DNA of 64,000 nt from Pediococcus ethanolidurans (GTDB lineage Bacteria > Bacillota > Bacilli > Lactobacillales > Lactobacillaceae), in assembly GCF_001437405.1 (NCBI RefSeq), contig NZ_JQBY01000006.1, positions 42,384 to 106,383 of the forward strand, in the 5' to 3' direction. A program made the position numbers and the translations under genes. The notes under the pieces were generated by a model. That model worked only from the letters and a program-made list of their open reading frames with translations, ran no database searches and was not told the origin of the DNA. This document shows positions 54,624 through 64,000 of the stretch, piece by piece; position 1 is the stretch's first letter; every line of letters begins with the position of its first letter.

Positions 54624-55925
54624 TTATGGATAAAGACGATGAAGCAATCTTGGAAATGGAATTGTTTCACGTACATGATCCTCACCAGTTATCCAAGTTA
54701 ACGTTCGTTCTAATCCTAAACCAAAGCCAGAATGTGGAACTGAACCATATTTACGCAAATCTAAATACCAATCATAGTTCTTAGGGTCTTGTCCAGCTTT
54801 CTTTATCTGGCTGACCAAATAATCATAATTGGTGGCACGCTCAGATCCGCCAATAATTTCGCCATAGCCTTCTGGTGCTAAAAGATCTGCACAAATAACA
54901 AGATCATCTCTAGTTGGATGTGGCTTCATGTAGAAAGCCTTAATTGCCTTTGGATAGTTCATTACAAATACCGGTTGTTCAAATTGATCTGCCAAAAAAG
55001 TTTCTTCTGGTGAGCCAAAATCAACGCCCCATTGTAAATCCGAAAACTTTCCAGATGCTTGTAACATTTCAATCGCTTTATCATAAGTAATACGCGCATA
55101 TGGTAACTTCGTATATTTTTTCAAAACATCAATATCACGGCCTAAGATGTTTAATTCATAGGCACAATTGTCAATTACGTTTTGTACTAAAAATGCCACA
55201 TACTTCTCTTGAACCTCAAGACTTTGTTCCTGATGCATAAAGGCCATTTCAGGCTCAATCATCCAAAACTCAATCAAATGACGGCGAGTTTTTGATTTTT
55301 CTGCTCGAAATGTCGGTCCAAATGAGAACACTTTGTCAAAAGCCATTGCGCCGGCTTCTTCGTAGAGTTGTCCACTTTGAGACAGATAGGCTTCACGGTC
55401 AAAGTATTTGGTCTTAAAAAGCTCTGTAGTTCCTTCTGGTGCACTACCCGTTAAAATCGGTGCATCAAGTTTAATGAAACCTTCGTTATTGAAGAATTCA
55501 TAGGTAGCTCGAATTACTTCATTACGAATTTCCATAATTGCATGTGGCCGTGAAGACCGCAACCATAGGTGACGATGATCTAACAAGAAATCAATACCAT
55601 GTTCCTTTGGCGTAATCGGATAATCGTTGCTTTCACCTATGACTTCGATGTTGTCTACTTCAATCTCATAACCAAAATGAGAGCGATCATCTTGATGAAT
55701 AGTTCCTGTGATCCACATACTAGTCTCTTGGCGGAGTTTTTTGGCAATTTCAAAAATTTCTTCTCCAACAACACTCTTTACGACAACCCCTTGAAAAAAG
55801 GCTGTTCCATCCCGTAACTGTAAAAAACTAATTTTTCCACTTGATCGTTTATCTGTTAACCAAACGCCAATTTTCACACGTTCGTCAACATGATCTTTGG
55901 AATCTACGATACTTATTTGTTCCAA
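54624..55925 (-). CDS. asnS: Asparagine-tRNA ligase
   Basis: 433 aa from TTG 55925, 9 nt after GGAGGG. It charges tRNA(Asn) with Asn. The N-terminal OB-fold anticodon domain (about 1-110) includes [23 protein letters not shown]. The class II core shows motif 2 [20 protein letters not shown] near 207-226 and motif 3 [15 protein letters not shown] near 405. A Asn-specific pattern (rather than Asp) fits length and the dinG-ypmB-asnS-dnaD order of Firmicutes. aspB, which lies between ypmB and asnS in Bacillus, is not present. Confidence 0.93.
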   Translation of the reverse strand: MEQISIVDSKDHVDERVKIGVWLTDKRSSGKISFLQLRDGTAFFQGVVVKSVVGEEIFEIAKKLRQETSMWITGTIHQDDRSHFGYEIEVDNIEVIGESNDYPITPKEHGIDFLLDHRHLWLRSSRPHAIMEIRNEVIRATYEFFNNEGFIKLDAPILTGSAPEGTTELFKTKYFDREAYLSQSGQLYEEAGAMAFDKVFSFGPTFRAEKSKTRRHLIEFWMIEPEMAFMHQEQSLEVQEKYVAFLVQNVIDNCAYELNILGRDIDVLKKYTKLPYARITYDKAIEMLQASGKFSDLQWGVDFGSPEETFLADQFEQPVFVMNYPKAIKAFYMKPHPTRDDLVICADLLAPEGYGEIIGGSERATNYDYLVSQIKKAGQDPKNYDWYLDLRKYGSVPHSGFGLGLERTLTWITGEDHVRETIPFPRLLHRLYP

Positions 55926-55951
55926 ACTAAATGCCCTCCTCGAGTTAATTT

Positions 55952-56446
55952 TTAAATGTTATTCACTGATCGAACAACCGTACCATTTTTAAAGTTTAAA
56001 GTTTTCAGACATAATTGTCCAGAGGCATTCATATATCCGACCTCCCAAACTGGTTTAGTCTTATACATCCCCATTGAAATTGTGGTTACTTTTTTGGGAT
56101 TATAATTATTCCAAATCTTTTTTAATGCGTCGTTACGGTCAATGCCTGCAGACTGTTTAAAAATTCGCACTTTTTTACCATTATTAGAAATAATGACATA
56201 AACCGGAACATTTTGTTTTGTTACCCCAGTCACTGTGTAAAAAGTCTGTTCTGAATTTGCCCAAGAAAAATTAGTTTCTGTTTTCAAATGAGCATACTTT
56301 TTTGCAATCTTGATGGATTGACTTTTAGCGGAATCAACCGGTTTACGGACTTCATGATACACAATAGATGTCCCACCAACTAAAATAATAACCGCCGCAA
56401 TAAATATTAGAAACCAATGACTATTATGTTTTCTAGAACGTTTCAA
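55952..56446 (-). CDS. YpmB-like membrane-anchored protein (DUF5590)
   Basis: 164 aa from TTG 56446. A basic N-terminus and one membrane helix (about 11-30) precede an extracytoplasmic domain with [30 protein letters not shown] PepSY-type strands (family core near residues 65-88) and [19 protein letters not shown] near the end. YpmB-like proteins are found between dinG and asnS in Firmicutes; the function is not known. Conserved gene order supports the call. Confidence 0.8.
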   Translation of the reverse strand: MKRSRKHNSHWFLIFIAAVIILVGGTSIVYHEVRKPVDSAKSQSIKIAKKYAHLKTETNFSWANSEQTFYTVTGVTKQNVPVYVIISNNGKKVRIFKQSAGIDRNDALKKIWNNYNPKKVTTISMGMYKTKPVWEVGYMNASGQLCLKTLNFKNGTVVRSVNNI

Positions 56447-56510
56447 TTTTACAGCTCTCTTTCTTTTAAAATCCAGACTTCATCATTATAGCAAACAAAT
56501 TCAATCCAGG

Positions 56511-59345
56511 TTAATAATGCTTTCTAAAGAATTTATCAAGTTCGTCATTTGTTTGGTTTAGAGGTAATTTTTGTATTGGCATTCCTTTTGGTAAACTGTG
56601 CAGCATCGTCTTTCCATAACTTTTATCAAGAATACGTCGATCCAGAATAACCGCCGCACCATAATCACTGTCAGAACGAATTAATCTTCCTATTCCTTGT
56701 TTTAATCTAAGAATGCTTCGTGGTAAAAGTGCAGTCATAAATGGATTTTTATGTGCTTGCTTTTGAAGTTTGGTTTCTGCCTTTGTAAAGATTTCATCTG
56801 GTGAATCAAATGGCAGACGTGTCACAATCAATAAATCTAGTTGACCATTCGAAAGATCCATGCCCTCCCAAAAGCTTGCGGCACCAAATAAAATACCAGT
56901 AGAACTAGATAAAAATTCCCGAGTTAATTTGGATTTTGTACCATTCACACCTTGTGCAAGAATGCGCCGTTTTCGCCCTAAATCAGTTTTTTGAACAAGT
57001 TCGAAAACATCTTTAATAGTTGTCAAGGAATTAAACAACACTAAAATCTTTCCTGGGGTTACCTTAGCCAATTGATAAATTGCGGTCGTTAAAAATTGTG
57101 CGTATTCTTCTGATCCAATCTCATTAATCATCGGTCCATCATTGACCACTTGTAAAAGTGCATTTTCAGCAAAATCATACGGACTACTGTATTTCTTTAC
57201 CGTTGTGGCATCACTGATCAAACCAACCTGATTTAAAAAGTATTTTGAACGACTATTGGAAAATAAAGTCGCCCCAATTAAGGTTGGTTTTTGAAACCAA
57301 GGATATACTCGCTCTTTAATATAATTAGCACTTTCAATAACTCCTTGGGATAGACTCACACTACCTGCATCATGCTGTGGTCCCACCTGGACCCAATAGA
57401 AATCGGCATCTCTATCATAGCTTGCATGATTCAAAAAAGATCCGAAAATTTTTAGAAAAATTTGTGTTTGAGTTTCCACTTCTAATTGACTGTTATTTAA
57501 TTTTATCCAAGTGCGGACTTCTGACTCAATCAAATTTTGTTGCTGTTTATTGATTATTCTATTCAACGCTTCAAAAGCTAGAATCTCAGAGGTAAAGTTA
57601 GACTGTAGATTTTTAATCGTTGTTTGGTTTGTTTCGTAGAAGCTTTGCAGTTCAGCGTAAGTTATCACATGTTGAAACGGAAGATGATTCGTTTCTACAG
57701 GCATTTGATGACTTAAAAAGCGTTTAAATAGCTGTTCTTGAAGATTGGAAATTAGTTGATTAATGGTTTCCAGATCCTCAGCCATTTGATAAACATGGAA
57801 GCTGCCCATCGGATCACTTTGAATGATTTGTGAACGGTTGATTCCCTCATTCATTTTAAGGTGACTAACCTCACTGTGTGCCATACTCATTAAATGATTA
57901 ATATCAAAAGTCATTCGATTTTCTTGCAAAACTGTATTTACAAATCGTTGGGCTTCATCAATAACCAAATATGGTTTATGTTGTTTATTTCCAAGTAAAT
58001 CTGCATGATGGGAAAGAAAAGCATGATTGGTAACCACAATTTGAGAAATATGTGCTTTACGAATAACACGTTGATAAAAATCTAATTCATAAAAAGGATT
58101 GTTTTTATCTAAACTCGCAATTCCTTGATGCCGAATTTCATTCAGCAATGGAATTTTATGATTATTAATGTGAAGTTCATCCAAATCGCCTGTCTTTGTG
58201 TAAGTTAGCCAAACAAGCAATTTCATTTTAATCAACCTACTTTGGTTTGCAGGATCCCTTTCATTCAGCTGTTGTGAAAACTTCGCTAAATCAATATAAT
58301 GATTGCTTCCCTTCACCAATGTTGCATTCATAGAAACTTTTAAAATTTTACTTAAAATCGGAATTGCTTTTTCCATTAACTGTGATTGCAATAAAGTTGT
58401 CGTTGAACTAATCACAACCGGCAGTTGATTTTGAATAGCCAAATAGGCAAACGGCAGTAAATAAGCAATCGTCTTACCAATTCCCGTAGGTGCCTCAATA
58501 ACTAGTGCCTTCGAATCAGCAGCTTTATAGTTGGCATAAATTGCGTTCATGATGCGAGATTGTGCACTTCGCCACCCTAAATCACCCTGAAAAAGTGCTA
58601 ATTTTGCTTTTTTAGATTGCGGATAATGACCCAACTGTTCCGTTGTCGCGTCATTGATTTTGGTTCGTTGGACTCGCAAAACAATATTTTCTTTAATCAT
58701 TAAGTAATCCGGTAAGGGTCCCGGATTTTTCTGTTTTCGTTCAAATGCACCCTGAATCAGTTCCGCAGTTTGCCGTGGTAAACTTCCGGAAAGAGCGGTT
58801 AACTGTTTCAACGTTAATAGTGGTAGCTCTGCCAAACGTTTCATCAACATAATAAATAACTTAGCTGTAGCAAAAGCATCACTGTCTGCTGAGTGTGGAT
58901 GCTCATGTTTGATACCAAAGTAACGGGACAAGTCGCGCAAACGATAACCATTTACGCTAGGCAACAAAATTTGACTCAATGTGACTGTATCAACAGCTTT
59001 TATTGACAATGTTGGATACCCTACTCGTTCAAACTCATAATTCAAAAATGGAAAATCAAAATTGACGTTGTGAGCAACAAAAACGGTATTCGAAAGAAGC
59101 CCAAACAAAGTTGGTGCAATATCATCAAATAACGGTGCCTTACGAACACGTTGGTTTGTAATTCCCGTTAGTTGTTGAATGGCATTTGGAATGCTCATTT
59201 CGGGATTAATATCCGTTACGAAAGTATTAATAATTTTGTGCTTTTTAACAAAAACACAGCTAATTTGAATAACTCGTTCATTCGCATTCAAATTAGTTCC
59301 AGTGGTTTCAATATCTACCACTGCATAGGTTGTATTAGAATCCAT
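56511..59345 (-). CDS. dinG: DinG-family helicase with N-terminal DnaQ-like exonuclease
   Basis: 944 aa from ATG 59345 (SD GGTGAG); an in-frame ATG at 59381 lacks a site. Residues 1-170 are a 3'-5' exonuclease domain with YAVVDIETTG, VAHNVNFDFPFL and HSADSDAFATAKL, carrying the DEDD catalytic residues. The helicase part has Walker A EAPTGIGKTIAYLLP near residue 285, VIDEAQRF near 464 and motif VI GIGRLIRSDSDYG near 894. Gram-positive DinG of this form has been described as an exonuclease. No Fe-S Cys cluster typical of E. coli DinG is seen. Confidence 0.93.
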   Translation of the reverse strand: MDSNTTYAVVDIETTGTNLNANERVIQISCVFVKKHKIINTFVTDINPEMSIPNAIQQLTGITNQRVRKAPLFDDIAPTLFGLLSNTVFVAHNVNFDFPFLNYEFERVGYPTLSIKAVDTVTLSQILLPSVNGYRLRDLSRYFGIKHEHPHSADSDAFATAKLFIMLMKRLAELPLLTLKQLTALSGSLPRQTAELIQGAFERKQKNPGPLPDYLMIKENIVLRVQRTKINDATTEQLGHYPQSKKAKLALFQGDLGWRSAQSRIMNAIYANYKAADSKALVIEAPTGIGKTIAYLLPFAYLAIQNQLPVVISSTTTLLQSQLMEKAIPILSKILKVSMNATLVKGSNHYIDLAKFSQQLNERDPANQSRLIKMKLLVWLTYTKTGDLDELHINNHKIPLLNEIRHQGIASLDKNNPFYELDFYQRVIRKAHISQIVVTNHAFLSHHADLLGNKQHKPYLVIDEAQRFVNTVLQENRMTFDINHLMSMAHSEVSHLKMNEGINRSQIIQSDPMGSFHVYQMAEDLETINQLISNLQEQLFKRFLSHQMPVETNHLPFQHVITYAELQSFYETNQTTIKNLQSNFTSEILAFEALNRIINKQQQNLIESEVRTWIKLNNSQLEVETQTQIFLKIFGSFLNHASYDRDADFYWVQVGPQHDAGSVSLSQGVIESANYIKERVYPWFQKPTLIGATLFSNSRSKYFLNQVGLISDATTVKKYSSPYDFAENALLQVVNDGPMINEIGSEEYAQFLTTAIYQLAKVTPGKILVLFNSLTTIKDVFELVQKTDLGRKRRILAQGVNGTKSKLTREFLSSSTGILFGAASFWEGMDLSNGQLDLLIVTRLPFDSPDEIFTKAETKLQKQAHKNPFMTALLPRSILRLKQGIGRLIRSDSDYGAAVILDRRILDKSYGKTMLHSLPKGMPIQKLPLNQTNDELDKFFRKHY

Positions 59346-59647
59346 TTTCTCACCAGTTAACTCATAAGATGTGTGTTCCATATTTCTAATGATACTACAT
59401 TAGAGCCAGCGCATAAATGCTTACTAGCTTCTGTTACTAGAAATTAAACTTAGGACACCTAATTTCACACTTTTCGTTTTCAGTTATTTATATTTTCAAG
59501 ACATCAGTTAACTCGCCTTGATAAATTTAAAAATATGTTAAAATGGATGTTTGTTTGTAGTTTCACTAGTCTAAAGTGAGTAAACTAAAAACAAAATACC
59601 ATTTACTTCTAAACTGATTTGTAATTTTTTGAAAGAGAGCGAATAGT
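59346..59647. other. Intergenic region between dinG and mvaK1
   Basis: 302 nt, very AT-rich, between divergent genes. The only clear element is the promoter at 59518-59544 for the mevalonate operon. CACTAGTC and other short inverted repeats occur near 59562-59585 but make no convincing terminator or riboswitch. I see no gene in it. Confidence 0.6.
59518..59544 (+). promoter_or_regulatory. Candidate promoter of the mevalonate operon
   Basis: TTGATA (59518-59523) and TAAAAT (59539-59544) with TG at 59536-59537 form an extended -10 arrangement, although the spacer is only 15 nt. The leader to the mvaK1 start is about 95 nt. Confidence 0.45.
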
Positions 59648-60610
59648 TTGCGAAAATCTGCGACTGGACAAAGTCATGCTAAAATCATCTTTTTTGGTGA
59701 ACATAGTGTTGTTTATGGACAACCAGCAATTTGTTTACCTATTTCAAAGATAAAAACAATTGTTTCTATTAAGGGTGCTGATACCGGGCAACATGTTGCT
59801 AGTAAATATTTTACAGGTGCTTTATCGGAAATGCCGGACAGTCAAACTGGAATTCAATTATTAATAAACACCATTTTAGTCGAATTACATCAAGAAAAAA
59901 CACCATTTACCTTACAGGTTACGAGTGAAATTCCGGCAGAGCGTGGTATGGGTTCTTCTGCTGCAACAGCTATCGCAATAGTACGTGCATTTTTCCATTT
60001 TTTTCACCAATCCTTATCACATGCTGAACTACTTCGACTTGCAGACGTTTCAGAACAATATATTCACGGCAATCCTAGCGGTTTAGATGCGGCTACGGTT
60101 AGTTCAAAAACACCAATCTGGTTTGTTAAAGGTCGTCGGCCACAGGCTATTCCGATTAAACAAAACGCCTTCTTAGTTATTGTGGACACTGGTATCATGG
60201 GACAAACGGGTTTAGCCGTTCAGCACGTTAAATCAAAGCTAGCAGGTGATCACCATGCTGAAGAAGACATTGAAATGCTAGGAAAAATTGCTAAACAAGC
60301 TCGTAGCTGCCTAGCAAATGGTGATTCACAAAAGTTAGGTTTTTTAATGAATGATTCGCAAACAATTTTATCTAAATTGGGAGTCAGTCATCCAATCTTA
60401 GATCAATTTGCAACTCTAGCACTTAAAAATGGCGCTTTAGGAGCTAAACTCACTGGTGGCGGAATGGGTGGTTGCTTAATCACCTTAACGTCTAGCAAAC
60501 CTTCTGCAAAACAAATCGCAACAATCTTGGAACAACATGGTGCCATTCATACTTGGATTGAACCACTTGCCACTGGATATCATAAAGGAGAAAAAAATGA
60601 CCACAGCTAG
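59648..60610 (+). CDS. mvaK1: Mevalonate kinase
   Basis: 320 aa from TTG 59648, preceded by GAAAGAGAG. It phosphorylates mevalonate to 5-phosphomevalonate. GHMP-kinase motifs are KIIFFGEHSVVYGQPAI near the N-terminus, PAERGMGSSAATAIAIV near residue 98 and KLTGGGMGGCLITL near 274. First gene of the operon that converts mevalonate to isopentenyl and dimethylallyl diphosphate for undecaprenyl carrier lipids. Overlaps mvaD by 14 nt. Confidence 0.95.
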   Translation: MRKSATGQSHAKIIFFGEHSVVYGQPAICLPISKIKTIVSIKGADTGQHVASKYFTGALSEMPDSQTGIQLLINTILVELHQEKTPFTLQVTSEIPAERGMGSSAATAIAIVRAFFHFFHQSLSHAELLRLADVSEQYIHGNPSGLDAATVSSKTPIWFVKGRRPQAIPIKQNAFLVIVDTGIMGQTGLAVQHVKSKLAGDHHAEEDIEMLGKIAKQARSCLANGDSQKLGFLMNDSQTILSKLGVSHPILDQFATLALKNGALGAKLTGGGMGGCLITLTSSKPSAKQIATILEQHGAIHTWIEPLATGYHKGEKNDHS

Positions 60611-61562
60611 GGCACACACTAATATTGCATTATTAAAATATTGGGGGAAAAAAAACACAGAACTTATTTTGCCTTACAATGACAGTATTTCTTTAACGTT
60701 AGATCATTTCTATACAGATACAACCGTAGATTTTGTTTCTTCGTTAACTGATGATGAAATTTTGGTAGATGATCAGCCGCTAACCGGTTCCGGCTTAAAA
60801 CGTGCTAAACGTGTTTTGAACTTAATTCGTGAACAAAGTGGTATCCAAGAAAATGCTTCAGTTCATTCAACTAATCATGTCCCAACAACCGCCGGGCTTG
60901 CTTCCTCAGCGTCTGCTTTTGCAGCATTGGCTGCCGCAGGTTCTAAAGCTGCCGGACTAGATCTTTCCGACAAAGAGCTTTCTATTCTAGCTCGGCATGG
61001 ATCTGGGTCAGCTTCCCGCTCAATTTTTGGGGGGTTCGTTCAGTGGCATGCTGGTCATGATAGCCAAAGTTCACATGCTCAAAGTATTCAGTCTGCTGTA
61101 GATTGGGATATTAATTTAATTACGGCTCTTGTGGACACGAAGAAAAAGAAAGTCAGCAGTACAATGGGAATGCAAGCTGTTGTGAAAACCTCTCCTTTCT
61201 TCCCTGCTTGGGTTAAAAGTGCCCAAGCAGACGTAGAACCAATGAAAACAGCAATCCTTAACAAAAACTTAGCAAATTTGGGAACAATTGCGGAAAACAA
61301 TGCGATGCGAATGCACGCGACAACGTTTGGTGCCGTTCCCAATTTTACTTATTTTCAACCTCAAACGCTTGCAATTCTTGATGCTGTTCGCAACATCCGT
61401 AAACTAGGTGTAGAATGTTATAGTACTGTAGACGCGGGGCCTAATGTAAAGATAATTTGTGCATCATCTAACAACGAATTGATTATGGATAAACTTGCAA
61501 CAATCATCAATCGCAATCAGTTATTAGTTTGCAAACCCGGACCCGGTATTAAGTACCTATAA
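60597..61562 (+). CDS. mvaD: Diphosphomevalonate decarboxylase
   Basis: 321 aa from ATG 60597 after AAAGGAG, inside the end of mvaK1. It converts 5-diphosphomevalonate to isopentenyl diphosphate with ATP. Family motifs are ARAHTNIALLKYWGKK at the start, PTTAGLASSASAFAALA near 99 and RHGSGSASRSIFGGFVQW near 135, with the catalytic Asp in TVDAGPNVK near 280. Order mvaK1-mvaD-mvaK2 is that of most lactic acid bacteria. Confidence 0.95.
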   Translation: MTTARAHTNIALLKYWGKKNTELILPYNDSISLTLDHFYTDTTVDFVSSLTDDEILVDDQPLTGSGLKRAKRVLNLIREQSGIQENASVHSTNHVPTTAGLASSASAFAALAAAGSKAAGLDLSDKELSILARHGSGSASRSIFGGFVQWHAGHDSQSSHAQSIQSAVDWDINLITALVDTKKKKVSSTMGMQAVVKTSPFFPAWVKSAQADVEPMKTAILNKNLANLGTIAENNAMRMHATTFGAVPNFTYFQPQTLAILDAVRNIRKLGVECYSTVDAGPNVKIICASSNNELIMDKLATIINRNQLLVCKPGPGIKYL

Positions 61563-61595
61563 ATATTAATTCAAATTTTGAAGGGACATGATCCA

Positions 61596-62672
61596 TTGAT
61601 TACGGTGAAAGCACCTGGAAAACTCTATATTGCAGGAGAATATGCGGTTGTTGAGTCAGGTTATCCTGCCATTATTGTGGCGTTAAATCAATTTGTTTCC
61701 GCTTCCATTGAAAAAACTGAAAATGTGGGGCGAATTGTTTCTGAACAATATCACGAAAACTCTATTTCTTGGCGCCGACAAGGCTCTAAAATGGTTTTTG
61801 ATAATCGTGATAATCCATTTCATTACATTCTTTCTGCAATTAATTTAACTGAAGAGTATGCAAGTAATCTCCATAAAGAATTAGGACTTTATAACTTATA
61901 TATAAATAGTGATTTAGACAGTGCTGACGGTAAAAAATACGGTTTAGGTAGTTCAGCTGCCGTCACCGTTGCCACCATCAAAGCATTAGCTAAGTTTTAT
62001 CACTTACCTCTAACCAAAGACAGTTTATTCAAACTAGCCGCGATTGCTCACTTTGATGTTCAAGGTAACGGATCACTGGGTGATATTGCTGCTAGTGTCT
62101 ACGGTGGTTGGATTGCTTATCATTCCTTCAATCGTGATTGGCTCTTTGCTCAGCGCCGACAAACCTCTTTAATGGACCTTTTAGAGATGCCCTGGCCTGG
62201 ACTAGACGTTGAACTATTGACACCTCCTGAGGATCTCGAGTTAATGATTGGTTGGACTGGTTCACCCGCTTCGACTTCCCATTTAGTTGATAAGGTAGCT
62301 ATGGGAAAAGTAAGAGATCAACGTGAATATCAAGTTTTTCTAGAAGAAAGTAAGGCTTGTCTAAAAGAAATGATTCGAGGCTTTCACGATCAATCAATTA
62401 CGGTGATTCAACATCAACTACGGGTAAATCGCACAATTCTAAAAAAATTAGCTGATTTCAGCCAGGTTTTAATTGAAACACCTATTTTAAAAGAAATGAT
62501 TAAGGATGCTGAGATGGCCGGCGGTGCTGCTAAAAGTTCTGGTGCCGGCGGTGGTGATTGTGGCATCGTTTTGATCAATAAAAACCGTTCTATCGATACC
62601 CTACTCAAAACTTGGAAAGATAAGGGAATTAGACAACTAAAGTTTAATGTTCACAACGTCACTGAACTTTAA
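61596..62672 (+). CDS. mvaK2: Phosphomevalonate kinase
   Basis: 358 aa from TTG 61596, 9 nt after AAGGGAC; an in-frame TTG at 61578 overlaps that site. It phosphorylates 5-phosphomevalonate. GHMP motifs are KAPGKLYIAGEYAVVESGYP near the N-terminus, KKYGLGSSAAVTVATIKAL near 110 and GGAAKSSGAGGGDCGIVL near 312. Length is normal. Third gene of the operon. Confidence 0.95.
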   Translation: MITVKAPGKLYIAGEYAVVESGYPAIIVALNQFVSASIEKTENVGRIVSEQYHENSISWRRQGSKMVFDNRDNPFHYILSAINLTEEYASNLHKELGLYNLYINSDLDSADGKKYGLGSSAAVTVATIKALAKFYHLPLTKDSLFKLAAIAHFDVQGNGSLGDIAASVYGGWIAYHSFNRDWLFAQRRQTSLMDLLEMPWPGLDVELLTPPEDLELMIGWTGSPASTSHLVDKVAMGKVRDQREYQVFLEESKACLKEMIRGFHDQSITVIQHQLRVNRTILKKLADFSQVLIETPILKEMIKDAEMAGGAAKSSGAGGGDCGIVLINKNRSIDTLLKTWKDKGIRQLKFNVHNVTEL

Positions 62673-62684
62673 GGAGAACACGCT

Positions 62685-63725
62685 ATGAAAGATATTCAAT
62701 CGCATCGAAAAGATGAACATGTTTCACTGGCAGAACATTTTTATCAGCCACAGGCGAGCGCTGGATTTCAGAATCTACGCTTACTTCCGAATAATCTTCC
62801 CGAAATAAACCAAGACCAAATTAATTTAAACAGCCAACTTGGGGGAATCGTAACAGATTACCCTTTTTATATTGAAGCAATGACTGGTGGTAGTTCTTAT
62901 ACAGGCAAACTCAATGCCAGCTTAGCCCGAATTGCCAAGACAACTCATTTGCCAATGGCAGTTGGTTCACAAAGCGTTGCCTTGAAACGACCCGATCTCC
63001 AGACCACCTTTTCGATTGTTCGCAAAATCAATTCTTCTGGCATTATTTTAGCTAACATTGGGGCAAGTCATTCTGCTGCAGATGCGCAAAAAGCCATTGA
63101 TATGATTGATGCTAACTTATTAGAAATTCATCTCAATGCAGCTCAAGAAATTATAATGCCTGAAGGAGATCGTTCATTTAATTGGTTGACTAACATTTCA
63201 GAAATTGTTCATACTGTGTCAGTTCCCGTTATCGTCAAAGAAGTCGGTTTTGGCATGACTAAACAAACCATGAAACAACTAGCTGAAATTGGTGTGCAAT
63301 CCATTAACGTCGCTGGTCATGGGGGTACCAATTTTGCTAAAATCGAGAATGAACGTCGGCATGATAAAAGCTACTCTTATCTTCAGAACTACGGAATTAG
63401 TACGGTAGAATCACTTTTAGAATCACAGGAACTTCAAGATAAACTTCATATCTTGGCGTGCGGAGGTATCCGTAATCCACTAGACATGTTAAAAGGATTT
63501 TGCTTAGGTGCTGACATGATTGGTGTTGCTGGCAGAATTTTACACGAACTCATCCAGGAGGGTGAAGATCAAACTGTTCAACTTATTAATACTTGGCAAA
63601 CACAATTAGCAGATTTATTAACCTTGCAAGGTGCTCAAAACATCAAACAGTTAAATCGTCATAATTTGATTTTAGATGAATCTTTACGTAATTATTGTGA
63701 ACAAAGAAAAATAGAATTTAATTAA
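62685..63725 (+). CDS. fni: Type 2 isopentenyl-diphosphate delta-isomerase
   Basis: 346 aa, ATG 62685 after AAGGAGAA. It interconverts isopentenyl and dimethylallyl diphosphate and needs FMN and NADPH. Motifs are RKDEHVSLAEHFY at the start, YIEAMTGGSSYTG near residue 66, LEIHLNAAQEIIMPEGDR near 148 and ACGGIRNPLDMLKGFCLGADMIG near 262 (shortened family core CGGIRNPLDMLKGFCLGA). Last gene of the mevalonate operon; no terminator follows on the plus strand. Confidence 0.95.
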   Translation: MKDIQSHRKDEHVSLAEHFYQPQASAGFQNLRLLPNNLPEINQDQINLNSQLGGIVTDYPFYIEAMTGGSSYTGKLNASLARIAKTTHLPMAVGSQSVALKRPDLQTTFSIVRKINSSGIILANIGASHSAADAQKAIDMIDANLLEIHLNAAQEIIMPEGDRSFNWLTNISEIVHTVSVPVIVKEVGFGMTKQTMKQLAEIGVQSINVAGHGGTNFAKIENERRHDKSYSYLQNYGISTVESLLESQELQDKLHILACGGIRNPLDMLKGFCLGADMIGVAGRILHELIQEGEDQTVQLINTWQTQLADLLTLQGAQNIKQLNRHNLILDESLRNYCEQRKIEFN

Positions 63726-63782
63726 AGGTTGAAAGTATCAAAATCACTTCAATAACTGCTGTTAAACGACTTAGACTCCAAA

Positions 63783-63950
63783 AAATAGTTTAACTGCCGT
63801 CCTGCGGCTCACCTGGTCTGGAACGGGGTGGGCACGATTTGAAGCCAAGAAGAACACTTGTCTTCAAACTCGGCCTTATCCTAAGCAATGAATTGCTAAG
63901 GATAATTTCACCCCTGAGACCAATCGCCTCCGGACTAAGAACGTTTGATA
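63783..63950 (-). ncRNA. Highly structured non-coding RNA, candidate 6S RNA
   Basis: On the minus strand a rod is closed by GTCC/GGAC, GGC/GCC, GGTCT/AGACC and GGGGTG/CACCCC, separated by small internal loops. It encloses two hairpins: ATCCTTAGCAAT/ATTGCTTAGGAT (one mismatch) and GCCGAG-GAAGA/TCTTC-TTGGC. A TATTTTTT tract follows the 3' side near 63790-63783, whereas the plus strand lacks a T-run, so minus is the likely strand. No ORF. Size and long-rod shape with an AGTCC/GGACT-type end resemble 6S RNA, but this has not been shown; a leader RNA of a gene beyond the window is the alternative. Confidence 0.45.
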
Positions 63951-64000
63951 TTAAATAATGAACAGTAATACTGATATCAAAATTATTGTATCAGTGCATT

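Overview
This 64 kb window comes from a low-GC Gram-positive chromosome, almost certainly a member of the Lactobacillaceae. The evidence is a mevalonate isoprenoid cluster, a YpsA/GpsB/RecU/PBP1A neighbourhood, type B RNase P RNA, an EbsA-family protein and two envelope proteins with long Ser-rich tails. The species cannot be fixed from the sequence. Weak start codons are frequent: TTG for plsY, parC, tal, pyrR, asnS, dnaD, ypmB and two mevalonate genes, and GTG for carA and recU.

Region 1 (1-24901) is the late half of a siphovirus prophage, read left to right. It holds the portal C-terminus, a minor capsid protein fused to a putative zinc metallopeptidase, scaffold, major capsid, four head-tail joining proteins, major tail protein with a BIG2 domain, two tail assembly genes and a tape measure with two murein hydrolase domains. 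Distal tail protein, a Tal/receptor-binding fusion, a long fibre, small tail-tip accessories, membrane/holin proteins and a GH25 endolysin follow. After the endolysin come a terminator and a two-gene cassette with its own promoter. The major capsid gene ends in a textbook -1 frameshift signal (GGGAAAC, immediate stop, GC hairpin) that would add a hidden 49-residue HeH/LEM-like extension. Early genes and the left attachment site lie outside the window.

Region 2 (24902-33159) holds a short transcription unit with a strong promoter and a LexA-like box, then plsY (minus) and parE-parC, a LysR regulator with manganese pyrophosphatase ppaC, and msrB. Region 3 (33298-39318) holds a Lys-rich/Ser-rich membrane protein, RNase J and DegV on minus, and rqcH on plus.

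Region 4 (39389-50772, minus) is a long gene series: ypsA, gpsB, rnpB, an rRNA methyltransferase, an FAD oxidoreductase, EbsA-like, fhs, lspA, an rluD-like gene, pyrR, carA-like and carB-like. The last two are full-length open frames whose catalytic residues are gone. CarA has lost Cys, His and Glu of its amidotransferase site. CarB has lost its glycine-rich loop and metal ligand, and lacks most of the second ATP-grasp domain and the C-terminal regulatory domain. They look like a co-retained pseudoenzyme pair behind an intact PyrR, and are the most unusual chromosomal feature here.

Region 5 (50864-64000) holds recU-pbp1A (plus), dnaD, asnS, ypmB and dinG (minus), the mevalonate operon mvaK1-mvaD-mvaK2-fni (plus), and a highly structured probable non-coding RNA at the right edge that may be 6S RNA.
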